Assembly (NCBI GenBank): GCA_900765095.1
Contig: CAAFRB010000012.1
Span: 83,896-147,895, forward strand
Direction of reading: 5' to 3'
From: Clostridia bacterium
GTDB taxonomy: Bacteria > Bacillota > Clostridia > TANB77 > UBA1234
DNA: 64,000 bases
Part shown: positions 1 to 7,012 of the stretch, one piece after another
How the letters are laid out: the number at the start of each line of letters is the position of its first letter
How positions within the stretch are numbered: position 1 is the stretch's first letter
The notes under the pieces: model-generated
Told to the model about the DNA's origin: nothing
What the model saw: only the letters and a program-made list of their open reading frames with translations
The model's database searches: none
Made by a program: the position numbers and the translations under genes

Positions 1-515
1 TAAATCTTGTCATAATACTTGCCATTCACAAATACTGCTTTTCTCCTTCTTCCATACTCTTTAAAACCTGCTTTTTCGTAGCATCTTTTAGCTCTACTAT
101 TACATTCAATAAGAGTCAAACCTATGTTATTTAGATTTAAATAATTAAAAGCAAAGTCAAGCAACAACTTAATAGCCTCTGTTCCATAGCCCTTACTTCT
201 ATCATCATTTTCCCCTATCAATATTCCAAGCTCTGCACTTCTATCAATATAGTTAATCTTAATAAGGCTTATATTTCCAAGTAATCTATCACCATCAATA
301 GCAACAATATCAAAAAGCATATCTTTATTTGAAGAATACTTAAGCCTATCTTCCAACCAATCTCTTTCTTTTTCAAGAGAGTATATATTCGAACTCGTCC
401 CTGTATAATCCGTTATATTAAAGTCGTTCATCCACCTTGTATATATCTCAGCATCTTCAGATGTTGCTGGTGATAAATACACATTTTCACCTAATATTTT
501 TTTATAATAGCCCAT
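1..515 (-). CDS. GNAT family N-acetyltransferase (RimJ/RimL type), 3' end cut by window edge
   Basis: The reading frame opens at an ATG (513-515) preceded by GGAGGTG and stays open to the first base of the window, giving about 171 residues; only the last few codons should be missing for this family. It begins MGYYKKILGENVYLSP and has RimJ/L-like features: an early W-x-N-D segment (RWMNDFN), the beta-bulge and acetyl-CoA loop near RSKGYGTEAIKLLL, and the late CNSRAKRCYEKAGF signature. Such enzymes acetylate an amino group of a small molecule or protein using acetyl-CoA in the cytoplasm. The substrate cannot be read from the sequence. It is separated from its right neighbours by about 180 bp of AT-rich DNA without a clear gene. 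Confidence 0.85.
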   Translation of the reverse strand, partial: MGYYKKILGENVYLSPATSEDAEIYTRWMNDFNITDYTGTSSNIYSLEKERDWLEDRLKYSSNKDMLFDIVAIDGDRLLGNISLIKINYIDRSAELGILIGENDDRSKGYGTEAIKLLLDFAFNYLNLNNIGLTLIECNSRAKRCYEKAGFKEYGRRRKAVFVNGKYYDKI

Positions 516-697
516 CGCTACACCTCCAAAATCAAATTTATATACAAATTCTTTTTAACTATAATATCACATCTTTTAATTTTATTAAACATTTTATAAT
601 TAATGAAAAAACAATACGTAAAATATTACAAATTTGTTATTTTACAATTGATCGAGCAAAGGCTAATTCCTATTGAATTTCACCCCATCATAAGAAT

Positions 698-719
698 AGA
701 GGTGGCAATCGCCACCTCT
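698..719 (-). terminator. Perfect hairpin overlapping the stop of the 85-residue membrane protein
   Basis: AGAGGTGGC and GCCACCTCT form a perfect 9-bp stem with a 4-base loop. It overlaps the TAG stop at 718-720 and is followed on the minus strand by a moderately T-rich tail. It is a plausible intrinsic terminator for the two-gene membrane protein operon. Confidence 0.55.
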
Positions 720-975
720 ACTCTCCAAGAGCCCAGACCAACGCACAAATAATAGCAATTCCCATTAATATTATTTGTGCCTCGTCTGATAGGAACTCTC
801 CTACCAATGCCAGGGCAACCCATAACCAAAAGAGTCTTTTAATGTGCCACCAAATCCGTGGCTTTTTCCCTCGTGCAATCGCAACCAATGCTACAATCAA
901 CACCATGGTGAATATTGTCCCTAACGAGAGTTGATTAAACAACCTCTCGACAACATTCATCAACCCCTTAATCAT
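718..975 (-). CDS. Small membrane protein of unknown function, paralogue of the next gene
   Basis: An 85-residue protein with AGGAGG upstream of its ATG. It has three hydrophobic stretches (roughly residues 17-34, 44-60 and 66-83) separated by a basic RGKKPR loop and an acidic SDEAQ loop, so it should be an inner-membrane protein of two or three passes. I recognise no family. It shares layout and motifs with the 84-residue protein encoded just upstream: an RGKK basic loop at the same distance from the N-terminus, a polar residue-containing second helix, and a helix of similar length at the C-terminus. The two genes are co-oriented with a gap of about 22 bp and look like an ancient tandem duplication in one operon. 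Confidence 0.6.
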   Translation of the reverse strand: MIKGLMNVVERLFNQLSLGTIFTMVLIVALVAIARGKKPRIWWHIKRLFWLWVALALVGEFLSDEAQIILMGIAIICALVWALGE

Positions 976-997
976 AGTTCACATTCCTCCTGTAATG

Positions 998-1252
998 TCA
1001 AATCAAGAATATTCCTATCCCGCCGATACAAACAATTGCCAAAACAATCATTTGCTGATTTTTCGGAATTATGTCCGCCAGAATCGAAAAAGCAAACATA
1101 ATAATAAAGAACTTTATGTAAGTCTTTATTATTACTAGCACCTTTTTCCCTCTCACCAACCTTTCCAAAATGACAATGCCTAATACTGCAAAAAGGATTT
1201 CACTTGTGAGGATTGTAGAAAGTGTCTCACTTATTATCCGACAGATATTCAT
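998..1252 (-). CDS. Small membrane protein of unknown function, first gene of a two-gene operon
   Basis: About 84 residues, beginning MNICRIISE. An earlier in-frame ATG at 1258 directly abuts the AGGAGG sequence, which is too close to work, whereas the ATG at 1252 sits six bases from it, so I chose 1252. The protein has three hydrophobic segments with an RGKKV basic loop between the first two and ends in a glycine/isoleucine-rich helix. A strong promoter lies just upstream (1288-1316). The downstream gene is a paralogue. No function can be assigned. Small double-gene membrane proteins may be holin-like, toxin-like or stress-related; nothing here decides between these. Confidence 0.6.
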   Translation of the reverse strand: MNICRIISETLSTILTSEILFAVLGIVILERLVRGKKVLVIIKTYIKFFIIMFAFSILADIIPKNQQMIVLAIVCIGGIGIFLI

Positions 1253-1287
1253 ATCCATCCTCCTACTAAAATTTTGTCACCACTCTA

Positions 1288-1316
1288 ATTTTAACCCATA
1301 TTTTGAATTATGTCAA
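1288..1316 (-). promoter_or_regulatory. Sigma-A type promoter for the small membrane protein operon
   Basis: On the minus strand TTGACA (1311-1316) and TAAAAT (1288-1293) are separated by exactly 17 bp. The start of the first membrane protein gene lies about 35 bp downstream. Confidence 0.75.
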
Positions 1317-1342
1317 CACGAATGTTACAATCATGTTAGCAT

Positions 1343-1543
1343 TTACTTTAACGCTCCCATTTCTTCAAGAAACTCTCTTTTTAATGCTGTTTCGGAATCC
1401 TCACCTATCATTATTCTACCACCTGGTATTGCAAAAAAATCATCTTTTTTGCTCTTATGTAATAATATCTTATCTCCATTTTTTATTATTGTTGCAACTC
1501 TATAATTAAATTTTATATTTTCTATCATCACTGAAACGTCCAT
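1343..1543 (-). pseudogene. Nudix hydrolase, truncated right after the Nudix box
   Basis: Only 66 residues remain of a domain that normally spans 130-150. The N-terminal strand and the complete Nudix box are present (GG...GE........REFLEEMG, residues about 41-63), and a good ribosome binding site (GGAGGAATAAA) precedes the ATG. The stop follows immediately after the metal-binding helix, so strands and helices needed for the fold are missing. The other frames downstream stay open for only a dozen codons, and a promoter for the next operon begins there, so this looks like a 3' deletion rather than a single-base error. Family members hydrolyse nucleoside diphosphate derivatives; this one is probably inactive. 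Confidence 0.7.
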
Positions 1544-1571
1544 TTTATTCCTCCATATTCTTAATCATATT

Positions 1572-1913
1572 TTATACTTTTTCAATTCTTATTCCTACAA
1601 CACCATATGTTTTTTGTTTTTTAGGTGTATAAAACTCTTCTAATACTGTCAATAATTCTTTTTTCGTCATTAATGAATCTGCTAACATACTTATATCAAA
1701 ATCATTAAACAACTCTTCGAATGAATTATAACGAAGCAATCCAATAACTTTAACTCTTAATGTCTTTTCCAATCCTGGTTCTTTCTGAAAAATTATTGTA
1801 TCGCCCACATTGATTTTTTGCCTTTTTTCATCATAAAGTCTTAATTCAATACGTTTTGTTCCACAATCTATAAAATCAAAATACTTAGGTTGTAATTTTA
1901 AAATATGCTCCAT
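1572..1913 (-). CDS. ASCH domain protein
   Basis: A 113-residue protein beginning MEHILKLQPKYFDFI with a clear GAGGAGG ribosome binding site. The layout is that of small ASCH proteins: an N-terminal L-x-x-KYF-x-x-I-x-x-GTKRIELR segment where the lysine and the G-T-K/R-E motif line a putative RNA-binding pocket, a VGDTIIF turn in the barrel, and a C-terminal YGVVGIRIEKV strand. ASCH proteins are PUA-like beta barrels thought to bind RNA or modified nucleosides; a few small ones act as amidohydrolases on acetylated cytidine. It is co-transcribed with the truncated Nudix gene (gap 28 bp), a pairing suggesting nucleotide clean-up, now partly lost. Confidence 0.8.
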   Translation of the reverse strand: MEHILKLQPKYFDFIDCGTKRIELRLYDEKRQKINVGDTIIFQKEPGLEKTLRVKVIGLLRYNSFEELFNDFDISMLADSLMTKKELLTVLEEFYTPKKQKTYGVVGIRIEKV

Positions 1914-1927
1914 ATTTTCCTACCTCC

Positions 1928-2050
1928 TCAGTAATCGTAATAAAACAATTTTAATTTGTAAATAAATTTATCAAATAAATATAAAATTTTTTCTTTCACT
2001 CCAAGACTTAATTTTGCTATTTTTCCATCTTTATTTTGTATATTTTCCAT
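1928..2050 (-). CDS. Possible 40-residue upstream ORF coupled to the ASCH gene
   Basis: An ATG at 2050 opens a 40-codon frame rich in Lys, Leu and aromatic residues (starts MENIQNKDGK, ends LFYYDY). Its TGA stop directly abuts the GGAGG of the ASCH gene, an arrangement typical of translational coupling. I see no clear ribosome binding site for it, and it could equally be the 3' remnant of a deleted gene or a chance frame in AT-rich DNA. Confidence 0.25.
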   Translation of the reverse strand: MENIQNKDGKIAKLSLGVKEKILYLFDKFIYKLKLFYYDY

Positions 2051-2100
2051 ATTTTACGTATCGGCAACTGTCAAAACCACTCATCATAGAGTAAAGAATA

Positions 2101-2140
2101 AAAAAATAAATCCTTAAATTCATTGAAACTCTAAGGATTT
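2101..2140 (-). terminator. Intrinsic terminator after tRNA-fMet
   Basis: On the minus strand AAATCCTTAG pairs with a matching TTAAGGATTT arm (2131-2140 with 2108-2117), followed by a run ending in T residues (A-rich at 2101-2107 on the plus strand). It begins ten bases after the tRNA 3' end. Confidence 0.75.
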
Positions 2141-2149
2141 ACTGCTTTT

Positions 2150-2225
2150 TGGTTGCGAGGGCTGGACTCGAACCAGCGACCTCCGGGTTATGAGCCCGAC
2201 GAGCTGCCAACTGCTCTACCTCGCG
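2150..2225 (-). tRNA. Initiator tRNA-fMet (anticodon CAT)
   Basis: A 76-nt cloverleaf with CCA encoded in the DNA. The anticodon loop is CTCATAA. It is the initiator rather than the elongator form because the first acceptor pair is a C1-A72 mismatch and the anticodon stem carries the three consecutive G-C pairs (GGGCTCATAACCC) that deliver the tRNA to the ribosomal P site. The T-loop GGTTCGAGTCC and D-arm GAGCAGTTGGCAGCTC are intact. It has its own promoter and terminator and stands alone rather than in a tRNA array. Confidence 0.95.
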
Positions 2226-2240
2226 ATATTTACTTAATAT

Positions 2241-2269
2241 AGTATATTCACTTTTAATAATTTTGTCAA
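2241..2269 (-). promoter_or_regulatory. Promoter of tRNA-fMet
   Basis: TTGACA (2264-2269) and TATACT (2241-2246) on the minus strand with a 17-bp spacer; the tRNA 5' end lies 15 bp downstream of the -10 box. Confidence 0.85.
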
Positions 2270-2423
2270 GCTTTTTATAATTTTTATTATGGTAATATTT
2301 TACACTTTCTTTCGATTTCACTTGTATGGGTTAATTAATAAATTTATTTTTTCTATTATGCTGTTCTTCTATGCTCTTTTTAATTAAATTTTTCATAATT
2401 ATGCTATCAAATTTACTCCTTTT

Positions 2424-2530
2424 AGATTCTGCATTGGAATGAACACCTCTATCATTCAATAATAGTTCACCACTATCAGGTGCTGTAAGGAACTTTCACC
2501 CTCAAGTTATTGCCCATGCTGGGCACGCCT
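2424..2530 (-). mobile_element. Degraded 5' end of a group II intron
   Basis: Read on the minus strand, the segment begins GCGTGCCCAGCATGGGC, continues with TTGAGGGTGAAAGTTCC, then GATAGTGGTGAAC and AGAGGTGTTCATTCC...AGAATCTAAAAGGAG. Order and spacing follow the conserved domain I start of bacterial group II introns (GTGCCCGGCATGGG, GGGTGAAAGTCCC, GGGTGTCC, GGAATCTGAAGGAAG), with several substitutions. Nothing of the reverse transcriptase or of domains V-VI is present; the remainder up to the tRNA is plain AT-rich DNA. I take it as a 5' relic of a decayed intron. Assignment rests on remembered consensus. Confidence 0.55.
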
Positions 2531-2538
2531 AACAGAAA

Positions 2539-2563
2539 ATGAGTGACTAAAATAGCCACTCAT
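2539..2563 (-). terminator. Intrinsic terminator after the 143-residue hypothetical gene
   Basis: ATGAGTGGCTA and TAGTCACTCAT form a hairpin with one bulge and an AT loop, followed on the minus strand by TTTTCTGTT, 10 bp past the stop codon. Confidence 0.7.
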
Positions 2564-2572
2564 CTTTAATCA

Positions 2573-3004
2573 TTAATCAGGAATATAATCATACCGAATA
2601 TTGATACCTTCAAAGTCGAAAATTTGGTACCCTTCAGACTTATTTACACTCTCAAGTTTTGCAAAATGCTCAAGTGCACCTTGTACTTCCTTAAGTGCCT
2701 TATAGGATGGTCGTTCAATGCCCGTAGCCTGCTCAATCCAAAACCTTTCTGGTTTAATCAAAGAAAGCCTTTCAACATATCTTTCAATATCATACTCATC
2801 AAACCTTTTCGTGAGTTCAACTACAATCATTAAAAAATTAATACCTGATTCACGGAACCGCTCAACAATATTGTTGAAGTCTTCAGACAGAAAGTCATTA
2901 GCTCCTACCTTAAGCATCGCTCCTTTAATATCATCCTTAAATTTTTCAACAAATTTAAAAGTTTCCTCACAAGAATACGTTGTCATCACACTGATCCACT
3001 TCAT
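2573..3004 (-). CDS. Hypothetical soluble protein
   Basis: The frame is open further upstream, but GGGAGG stands ten bases before the ATG at 3004, giving a 143-residue product starting MKWISVMTTYSCEETFKF. It is acidic, without signal peptide or membrane segment, and alternates helices and strands (a central INFLMIVVEL strand, C-terminal YQIFDFEGINIRYDY). It contains one cysteine near the N-terminus. I recognise no family. It is a monocistronic unit with its own promoter (3071-3099) and terminator (2539-2563), which argues that it is a real expressed gene. Confidence 0.65.
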   Translation of the reverse strand: MKWISVMTTYSCEETFKFVEKFKDDIKGAMLKVGANDFLSEDFNNIVERFRESGINFLMIVVELTKRFDEYDIERYVERLSLIKPERFWIEQATGIERPSYKALKEVQGALEHFAKLESVNKSEGYQIFDFEGINIRYDYIPD

Positions 3005-3070
3005 GATGTTTCCTCCCTTTCGCTTTTTAATTGCAAAGCCAAAACTTTGAAACATTTGTAACCTGTCTAT

Positions 3071-3099
3071 ACATTATCACATAAATGCCTATGCGTCAA
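3071..3099 (-). promoter_or_regulatory. Promoter of the 143-residue hypothetical gene
   Basis: TTGACG (3094-3099), 17-bp spacer, TAATGT (3071-3076) on the minus strand. Confidence 0.7.
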
Positions 3100-3212
3100 C
3101 ATTTTTAGCAACTATTTTTATGCAGAAACAAATGCCGTTACTTTTGTATTATATTAAATATTTCTTTTTGATACATTTCAAGTTCTTTACATTAAGCAAA
3201 TAATTATCGACA

Positions 3213-4076
3213 TTACTTTATTAATTTCAAAATATCTTCTTTTGAAAAGTTGTATTTAGAATTGCAAAAGTGGCATACCACTTCTACATTTTCATCTTTA
3301 GCAAGCTCTTCAATCTCGCTTTTTCCAAGACTTGCAATTGCTTCTTCCATTCTTTCCTTTGAGCAATCACATTTCCATTGTACTTTCATATCTTCAACCA
3401 AAAAAGTGTTTAAATCATCTGTTATGTATGTTGCTATTTCTTCTAATGACATTCCACTCTCCAGCATTTCCGTAATCGATTTGCTTTCTGCTACCCTTCT
3501 TTCCATTAATACCAATATTTCTTCTGGTGTATCCGGTAATGCTTGTATTATATATCCTCCTGCTCTCTTCACGCTTCCGTCCTTATCTACTAAAACACCT
3601 AATGCAACTACTGTTGGTATTTGCTCTGAAGTTGCGAAATAATATGCAAAGTCCTCTGCAATTTCTCCCGTTTGAAGTGGCACTGTTCCAACATAAGGTT
3701 CTCCAACTCCGATATCTCTTATTATTCTTAAATCTCCTTTTCCTACAACAGCACTTACATTTAATTTTCCATTTGACTTTAACTCTGCCTCAGCAAGTGG
3801 ATTACTAACGTATCCTTTTACATTTCCGTTCGATTTAGCGGTAACCAGCATTGAGCCTATAGGTCCATCTCCAAGCACTTGAAGTGTAAGCTTATCAGCG
3901 TTATTTTTCATCATTGTTCCCATCAATGTTCCCATTGTTAATAGTCTTCCAAGTGCAGCGGTTGGAGTTGGATTCAATTTGTGCAATTTTCTTGCTTCCT
4001 CTACCACATCTGTTGTATCAACACAAGATACTCTAACCATATCCGCATGTGCCAAAAATTTCTTTAAAGTTCCCAT
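3213..4076 (-). CDS. hslO: Hsp33 redox-regulated chaperone
   Basis: A 287-residue protein of normal Hsp33 length. Residues 1-230 form the chaperone core, with the family motifs PTPTAALGRLLTMGTLMG and the substrate-domain stretch PYVGTVPLQTGEIAEDFAYYF. The C-terminal redox switch is intact: CDC near residue 234 and CHFC near residue 266 supply the four zinc-binding cysteines. Under oxidative and heat stress these cysteines form disulfides, zinc leaves and the protein becomes a holdase in the cytoplasm. The ATG is preceded by GGAGG. It lies downstream of cspA, separated by the cspA terminator and by a strong hairpin in its own leader, so the two stress genes are adjacent but probably separately controlled. 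Confidence 0.97.
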   Translation of the reverse strand: MGTLKKFLAHADMVRVSCVDTTDVVEEARKLHKLNPTPTAALGRLLTMGTLMGTMMKNNADKLTLQVLGDGPIGSMLVTAKSNGNVKGYVSNPLAEAELKSNGKLNVSAVVGKGDLRIIRDIGVGEPYVGTVPLQTGEIAEDFAYYFATSEQIPTVVALGVLVDKDGSVKRAGGYIIQALPDTPEEILVLMERRVAESKSITEMLESGMSLEEIATYITDDLNTFLVEDMKVQWKCDCSKERMEEAIASLGKSEIEELAKDENVEVVCHFCNSKYNFSKEDILKLIK

Positions 4077-4102
4077 TAATTATTCCTCCGTTCTTCATAA
4101 TA

Positions 4103-4129
4103 AAACTGAAAATCGGAGATTTTCAGTTT
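4103..4129 (-). promoter_or_regulatory. Perfect 12-bp hairpin in the hslO leader
   Basis: AAACTGAAAATC and GATTTTCAGTTT flank a 3-base loop just 10-20 bases upstream of the hslO ribosome binding site. A short T-rich tail (TTATT) follows on the minus strand. It could be an attenuator or a second terminator after cspA; similar GAAAATC...GATTTTC hairpins occur at 60.5 and 63.9 kb. Confidence 0.45.
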
Positions 4130-4140
4130 GTATAAATATT

Positions 4141-4166
4141 AAACCCCGCATGTAATGCGAGGTTTT
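4141..4166 (-). terminator. Intrinsic terminator after cspA
   Basis: AAAACCTCGCAT and ATGCGGGGTTT pair (one G-T) around a TAC loop, followed by TAATATTTAT. It starts about 20 bp past the cspA stop. Confidence 0.75.
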
Positions 4167-4186
4167 AATCCGGGTTTATATCTATA

Positions 4187-4396
4187 TTACACTGTTGCAA
4201 TTGTTGTAACATTAGCAGCTTGAGGACCTGCTTTTCCATCAACTATATCGAATTGAACTTCTGCGCCTTCATCTAATGTTTTATAGCCGTTCATTGAAAT
4301 AGCTGAGTAGTGAACAAATACATCAGTACCACTTTCTCTTTCAATAAATCCAAATCCTTTCTCAGCGTTAAACCACTTAACTTTTCCTCTTTCCAT
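4187..4396 (-). CDS. Cold shock protein (CspA/CspB family)
   Basis: A 69-residue single cold-shock domain. RNP1 (KGFGFIERE) and RNP2 (VFVHYSAI) are both present, as is the N-terminal [11 protein letters not shown] signature. Such proteins bind single-stranded nucleic acid through surface aromatics and melt RNA secondary structure at low temperature. The C-terminus [10 protein letters not shown] is typical. The gene has its own promoter, a leader of about 50 bases and its own terminator, so it is a monocistronic unit lying between the ctp gene and hslO. Confidence 0.97.
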   Translation of the reverse strand: MERGKVKWFNAEKGFGFIERESGTDVFVHYSAISMNGYKTLDEGAEVQFDIVDGKAGPQAANVTTIATV

Positions 4397-4451
4397 CTTT
4401 TTATTTCCTCCACTTCTTTAGTACTATAAATTGCCACTTGCAATTTTACTT

Positions 4452-4480
4452 AGTTTATCATACACACATATCATTGTCAA
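4452..4480 (-). promoter_or_regulatory. Promoter of the cold shock gene
   Basis: Consensus TTGACA (4475-4480) with TAAACT (4452-4457), 17-bp spacer, minus strand. The -35 box lies only a few bases past the stop of the ctp gene. Confidence 0.8.
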
Positions 4481-4483
4481 ATT

Positions 4484-5695
4484 TTATTTTATCATTTCTC
4501 TGATTACTTCAACAGCTTTATCTAGTTGTTCATCAGCTTCTGTTTCTGGATCATCTTCCACAATATAATCTGGCTCTACACCAATTTTGTTTATCTTATT
4601 TCCATTTGGAGAAAAATACTCAGATATAGTAACTTTTACATACGTTCCATCTCTTAAACTTTTAAACTCCTGAACTAATCCTTTTCCATACGATGTTGTG
4701 CCGACCACTTTTCCATTGTCAGCATCTTTAATTGCCGCAGCTGTTATTTCTGATGCACTTGCTGAATTTTCATTTACTATAACAACAATAGGCATATCTA
4801 CACATTTCGAATCAGAATATATATATTCTTTTTTATTGTTCTTATCTACTGTATATGTTATAACTCCTGTTGGTAATAACTCATCTGCAATTTCACTTGC
4901 TGCAGTTAGTAGCCCACCAGGATTATTTCTTACATCTATTATAATTCCTTTTATATGATTTTTATTAATCATTTCCTTTAAAGCTGTTTTAAACTGCTCC
5001 GTAACTTTTTCATCAAAAGATTCAAAAGCAACATATCCGATATCCGAATCTAAAACTTTATAAGTAAAAGGATATAAATCAATTTTGCTTCTTACTAATT
5101 CTTTTTCAAAACTTTCTGTACTATTATCTTCATTTACTCTTAAAAAATTAATCTTAACTTTTGTTCCGTCTTTTCCTTTCACTCTTCCTGCAACTTCTTC
5201 AAGTGAAGCTGATGTGACATCTTCGCCATCTATTTCAATTATATAATCTCCTGTTAATATACCGGCTTTTGCAGCTGGGGAATTCTTTATGGGTAAAAGA
5301 ACTACTGGCATATTTCTCGATGTATCGATTGTTAAGTACATTCCGACACCTTCATATTCACCTTCTGTCGTTGTTAGAAATTCTTCTGTTTCTTGAAGAT
5401 TAAAATAACTTGTATATGGCTCATCCAAAGCATTGAGCATTCCTTTTATTGCACCCTCTTCAAGAGCCTTTTCATCATAATCAAAAAGATAATCATCTTC
5501 TAATATTTTTAAAACTCTACTCAACTTTTTAAAACTTTCTCCAGATGTTGAATAATAATCAATATTATTAAAGTTTTCTAAACTTTGTTTTGTATAATTG
5601 TACGACATAACGATGTACACTACTAATCCTGTTATAATCATCCAAAGAATTGTATCTGCTGAAGATTTCACTTTCGCATTTTTATTTTCTTGCAT
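4484..5695 (-). CDS. S41 family C-terminal processing peptidase
   Basis: The start at 5695 (MQENKNAKVKSS) is chosen because AAAGGAGG precedes it; the frame is open further upstream inside the previous gene. About 403 residues: a membrane anchor at residues 17-36 (ILWMIITGLVVYIVM), a PDZ domain around 105-190 (GVGMYLTI...SPAAKAGILTGDYIIEIDG), and the S41 catalytic core. The nucleophile lies in NENSASASEIT and the general-base lysine in TSYGKGLVQ; a TISEYFSPNG segment follows. These proteases sit outside the membrane and trim C-termini of exported proteins; relatives also act in spore signalling. It overlaps the YibE/F gene by 14 bp. Confidence 0.93.
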   Translation of the reverse strand: MQENKNAKVKSSADTILWMIITGLVVYIVMSYNYTKQSLENFNNIDYYSTSGESFKKLSRVLKILEDDYLFDYDEKALEEGAIKGMLNALDEPYTSYFNLQETEEFLTTTEGEYEGVGMYLTIDTSRNMPVVLLPIKNSPAAKAGILTGDYIIEIDGEDVTSASLEEVAGRVKGKDGTKVKINFLRVNEDNSTESFEKELVRSKIDLYPFTYKVLDSDIGYVAFESFDEKVTEQFKTALKEMINKNHIKGIIIDVRNNPGGLLTAASEIADELLPTGVITYTVDKNNKKEYIYSDSKCVDMPIVVIVNENSASASEITAAAIKDADNGKVVGTTSYGKGLVQEFKSLRDGTYVKVTISEYFSPNGNKINKIGVEPDYIVEDDPETEADEQLDKAVEVIREMIK

Positions 5696-6830
5696 ATTTT
5701 CCTCCTTTATTACCACTACATAGTAGTAAACTTGTAACCACCGTAGTGAATGGAATTGTTGTAACAAGTCCAAAACTTCCTGCAATAGCTCTCAAAACTT
5801 CCTCTATCATCATTTCTTGGTTTATCACTTCATAAAAAGCTAAATCGGCTCCCATAAATAGCATTATAGTTATTATAGCACCACCTGTATAAGCTAATAT
5901 TAAAGTATTCGTCATTGTTCCCATCATGTCTTTACCAATGTTCATTCCTGCTCTTATCATTTTGCCGACTGTAATGTCTGGTACTTCACATTTTAGTTCA
6001 TAAAGTGCAGATGCAATTGACATACTAACATCCATACATGCACCCAATGCTCCTATTATTATGCCTGCAAACAATATTCCTTTAAAATCTATTGTTGATA
6101 TGTCCATAACACTTATTAATAACCTAGCCTCTTCACATACACCAGAAAGTTGCATTAAATTTCCAAAAATTATTGCAAATAATCCAGCTATTATAAAGCC
6201 ACCCGAAGTACCTATTATTGCTGCTAGTGCTTTTTTATTAAATCCTGCTATGATCACCAAACTTATGATTGTAATAGCTATTGAAGTTAATATTGTCACT
6301 AATATAGGATTTACTCCGTCCACTATTTTAGGAATAATAATAATAAATACAGCAAGTACTGTTATTATTAGACTTACGAGTGCTTTTACGCCTTTACTTC
6401 CACCTATTATAACAATTGCACCTGCGTACAGCAATACAATCGCAAGTAAATATCCATTATTATTTTTGTATGATATTTCCGTGCTTGTTATTTTTCCATC
6501 TTCAAAAGTCGTGTACACGTATACTTTGTCGCCTTTTTTTAGAGGTTGATTAGTAACCGTTACGTCACTATAATACGATATTGAGTATTTAATAACTTTA
6601 GTAGTAGTATATCCCTGATCCTTTATATATACCTTTACATCTTGATATTTAAAAGTATCATATCCAACCGTTTCTTCGTAAACTTCTCCAGCTTCAACTA
6701 CTTGCCCCCTCAAGGTTTTAAACGTATATTCAGGTGTATGTTCTACCACCACTGGTTGTTCATCGCCACTAGCGAAGCAAACGCCAGAAATACATAGGAG
6801 TACCATAAATAAGTACAAGATTTTTTTCAC
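5682..6830 (-). CDS. YibE/F-like multipass membrane protein
   Basis: I place the start at a GTG (6830) seven bases after GGAGAG; the frame extends five codons further to a TTG without a ribosome binding site. The 382-residue product begins with a signal-like helix (ILYLFMVLLCISGVCFASG), has an extracellular beta-rich domain of about 120 residues, then seven or eight membrane helices. The helical part carries the YibE/F family features: the GGSKGVKALVSL loop and the central FAGIIIGALGACMDVSMSIASAL segment. Function of the family is not established; some members are linked to exopolysaccharide or metal phenotypes. The 14-bp overlap with the processing peptidase suggests translational coupling. 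Confidence 0.85.
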   Translation of the reverse strand: MKKILYLFMVLLCISGVCFASGDEQPVVVEHTPEYTFKTLRGQVVEAGEVYEETVGYDTFKYQDVKVYIKDQGYTTTKVIKYSISYYSDVTVTNQPLKKGDKVYVYTTFEDGKITSTEISYKNNNGYLLAIVLLYAGAIVIIGGSKGVKALVSLIITVLAVFIIIIPKIVDGVNPILVTILTSIAITIISLVIIAGFNKKALAAIIGTSGGFIIAGLFAIIFGNLMQLSGVCEEARLLISVMDISTIDFKGILFAGIIIGALGACMDVSMSIASALYELKCEVPDITVGKMIRAGMNIGKDMMGTMTNTLILAYTGGAIITIMLFMGADLAFYEVINQEMMIEEVLRAIAGSFGLVTTIPFTTVVTSLLLCSGNKGGKYARK

Positions 6831-6974
6831 ATTATCACTCTCCAAAAATTATCATAATACCAATTTATTGTACTACTATATAATATTAAAATCAATTTAT
6901 GACATAAATTTTCACAAAAAATACACTTGATAATTTTTCACTTTCTTATCACAAAAAGCTTCCATAAAGTAATG

Positions 6975-7000
6975 TTTTTATACAATAGAAAAGAAAATTA
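6975..7000. repeat. Half copy of the TATACAATAGGAAAG intergenic repeat
   Basis: GTTTTTATACAATAGAAAAG followed by AAAATTAATG matches the left end of the repeat copies at 28.2 and 36.7 kb. A degenerate opposite end (CTTTCTTATCAC) lies about 20 bp to its left. It sits immediately past the dprA stop codon. Confidence 0.55.
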
Positions 7001-7012
7001 ATGAATAAAAAT

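Noticed and set aside
2139..2321. A 60-codon frame on the minus strand across tRNA-fMet
   Set aside because: It reads through the tRNA and its promoter; its peptide (RRAHNPEVAGSSPAL) is the usual false protein from a tRNA sequence.
3213..4480. A riboswitch or RNA thermometer call for the cspA and hslO leaders
   Set aside because: The leaders hold only simple hairpins; no known riboswitch consensus could be recognised by eye.
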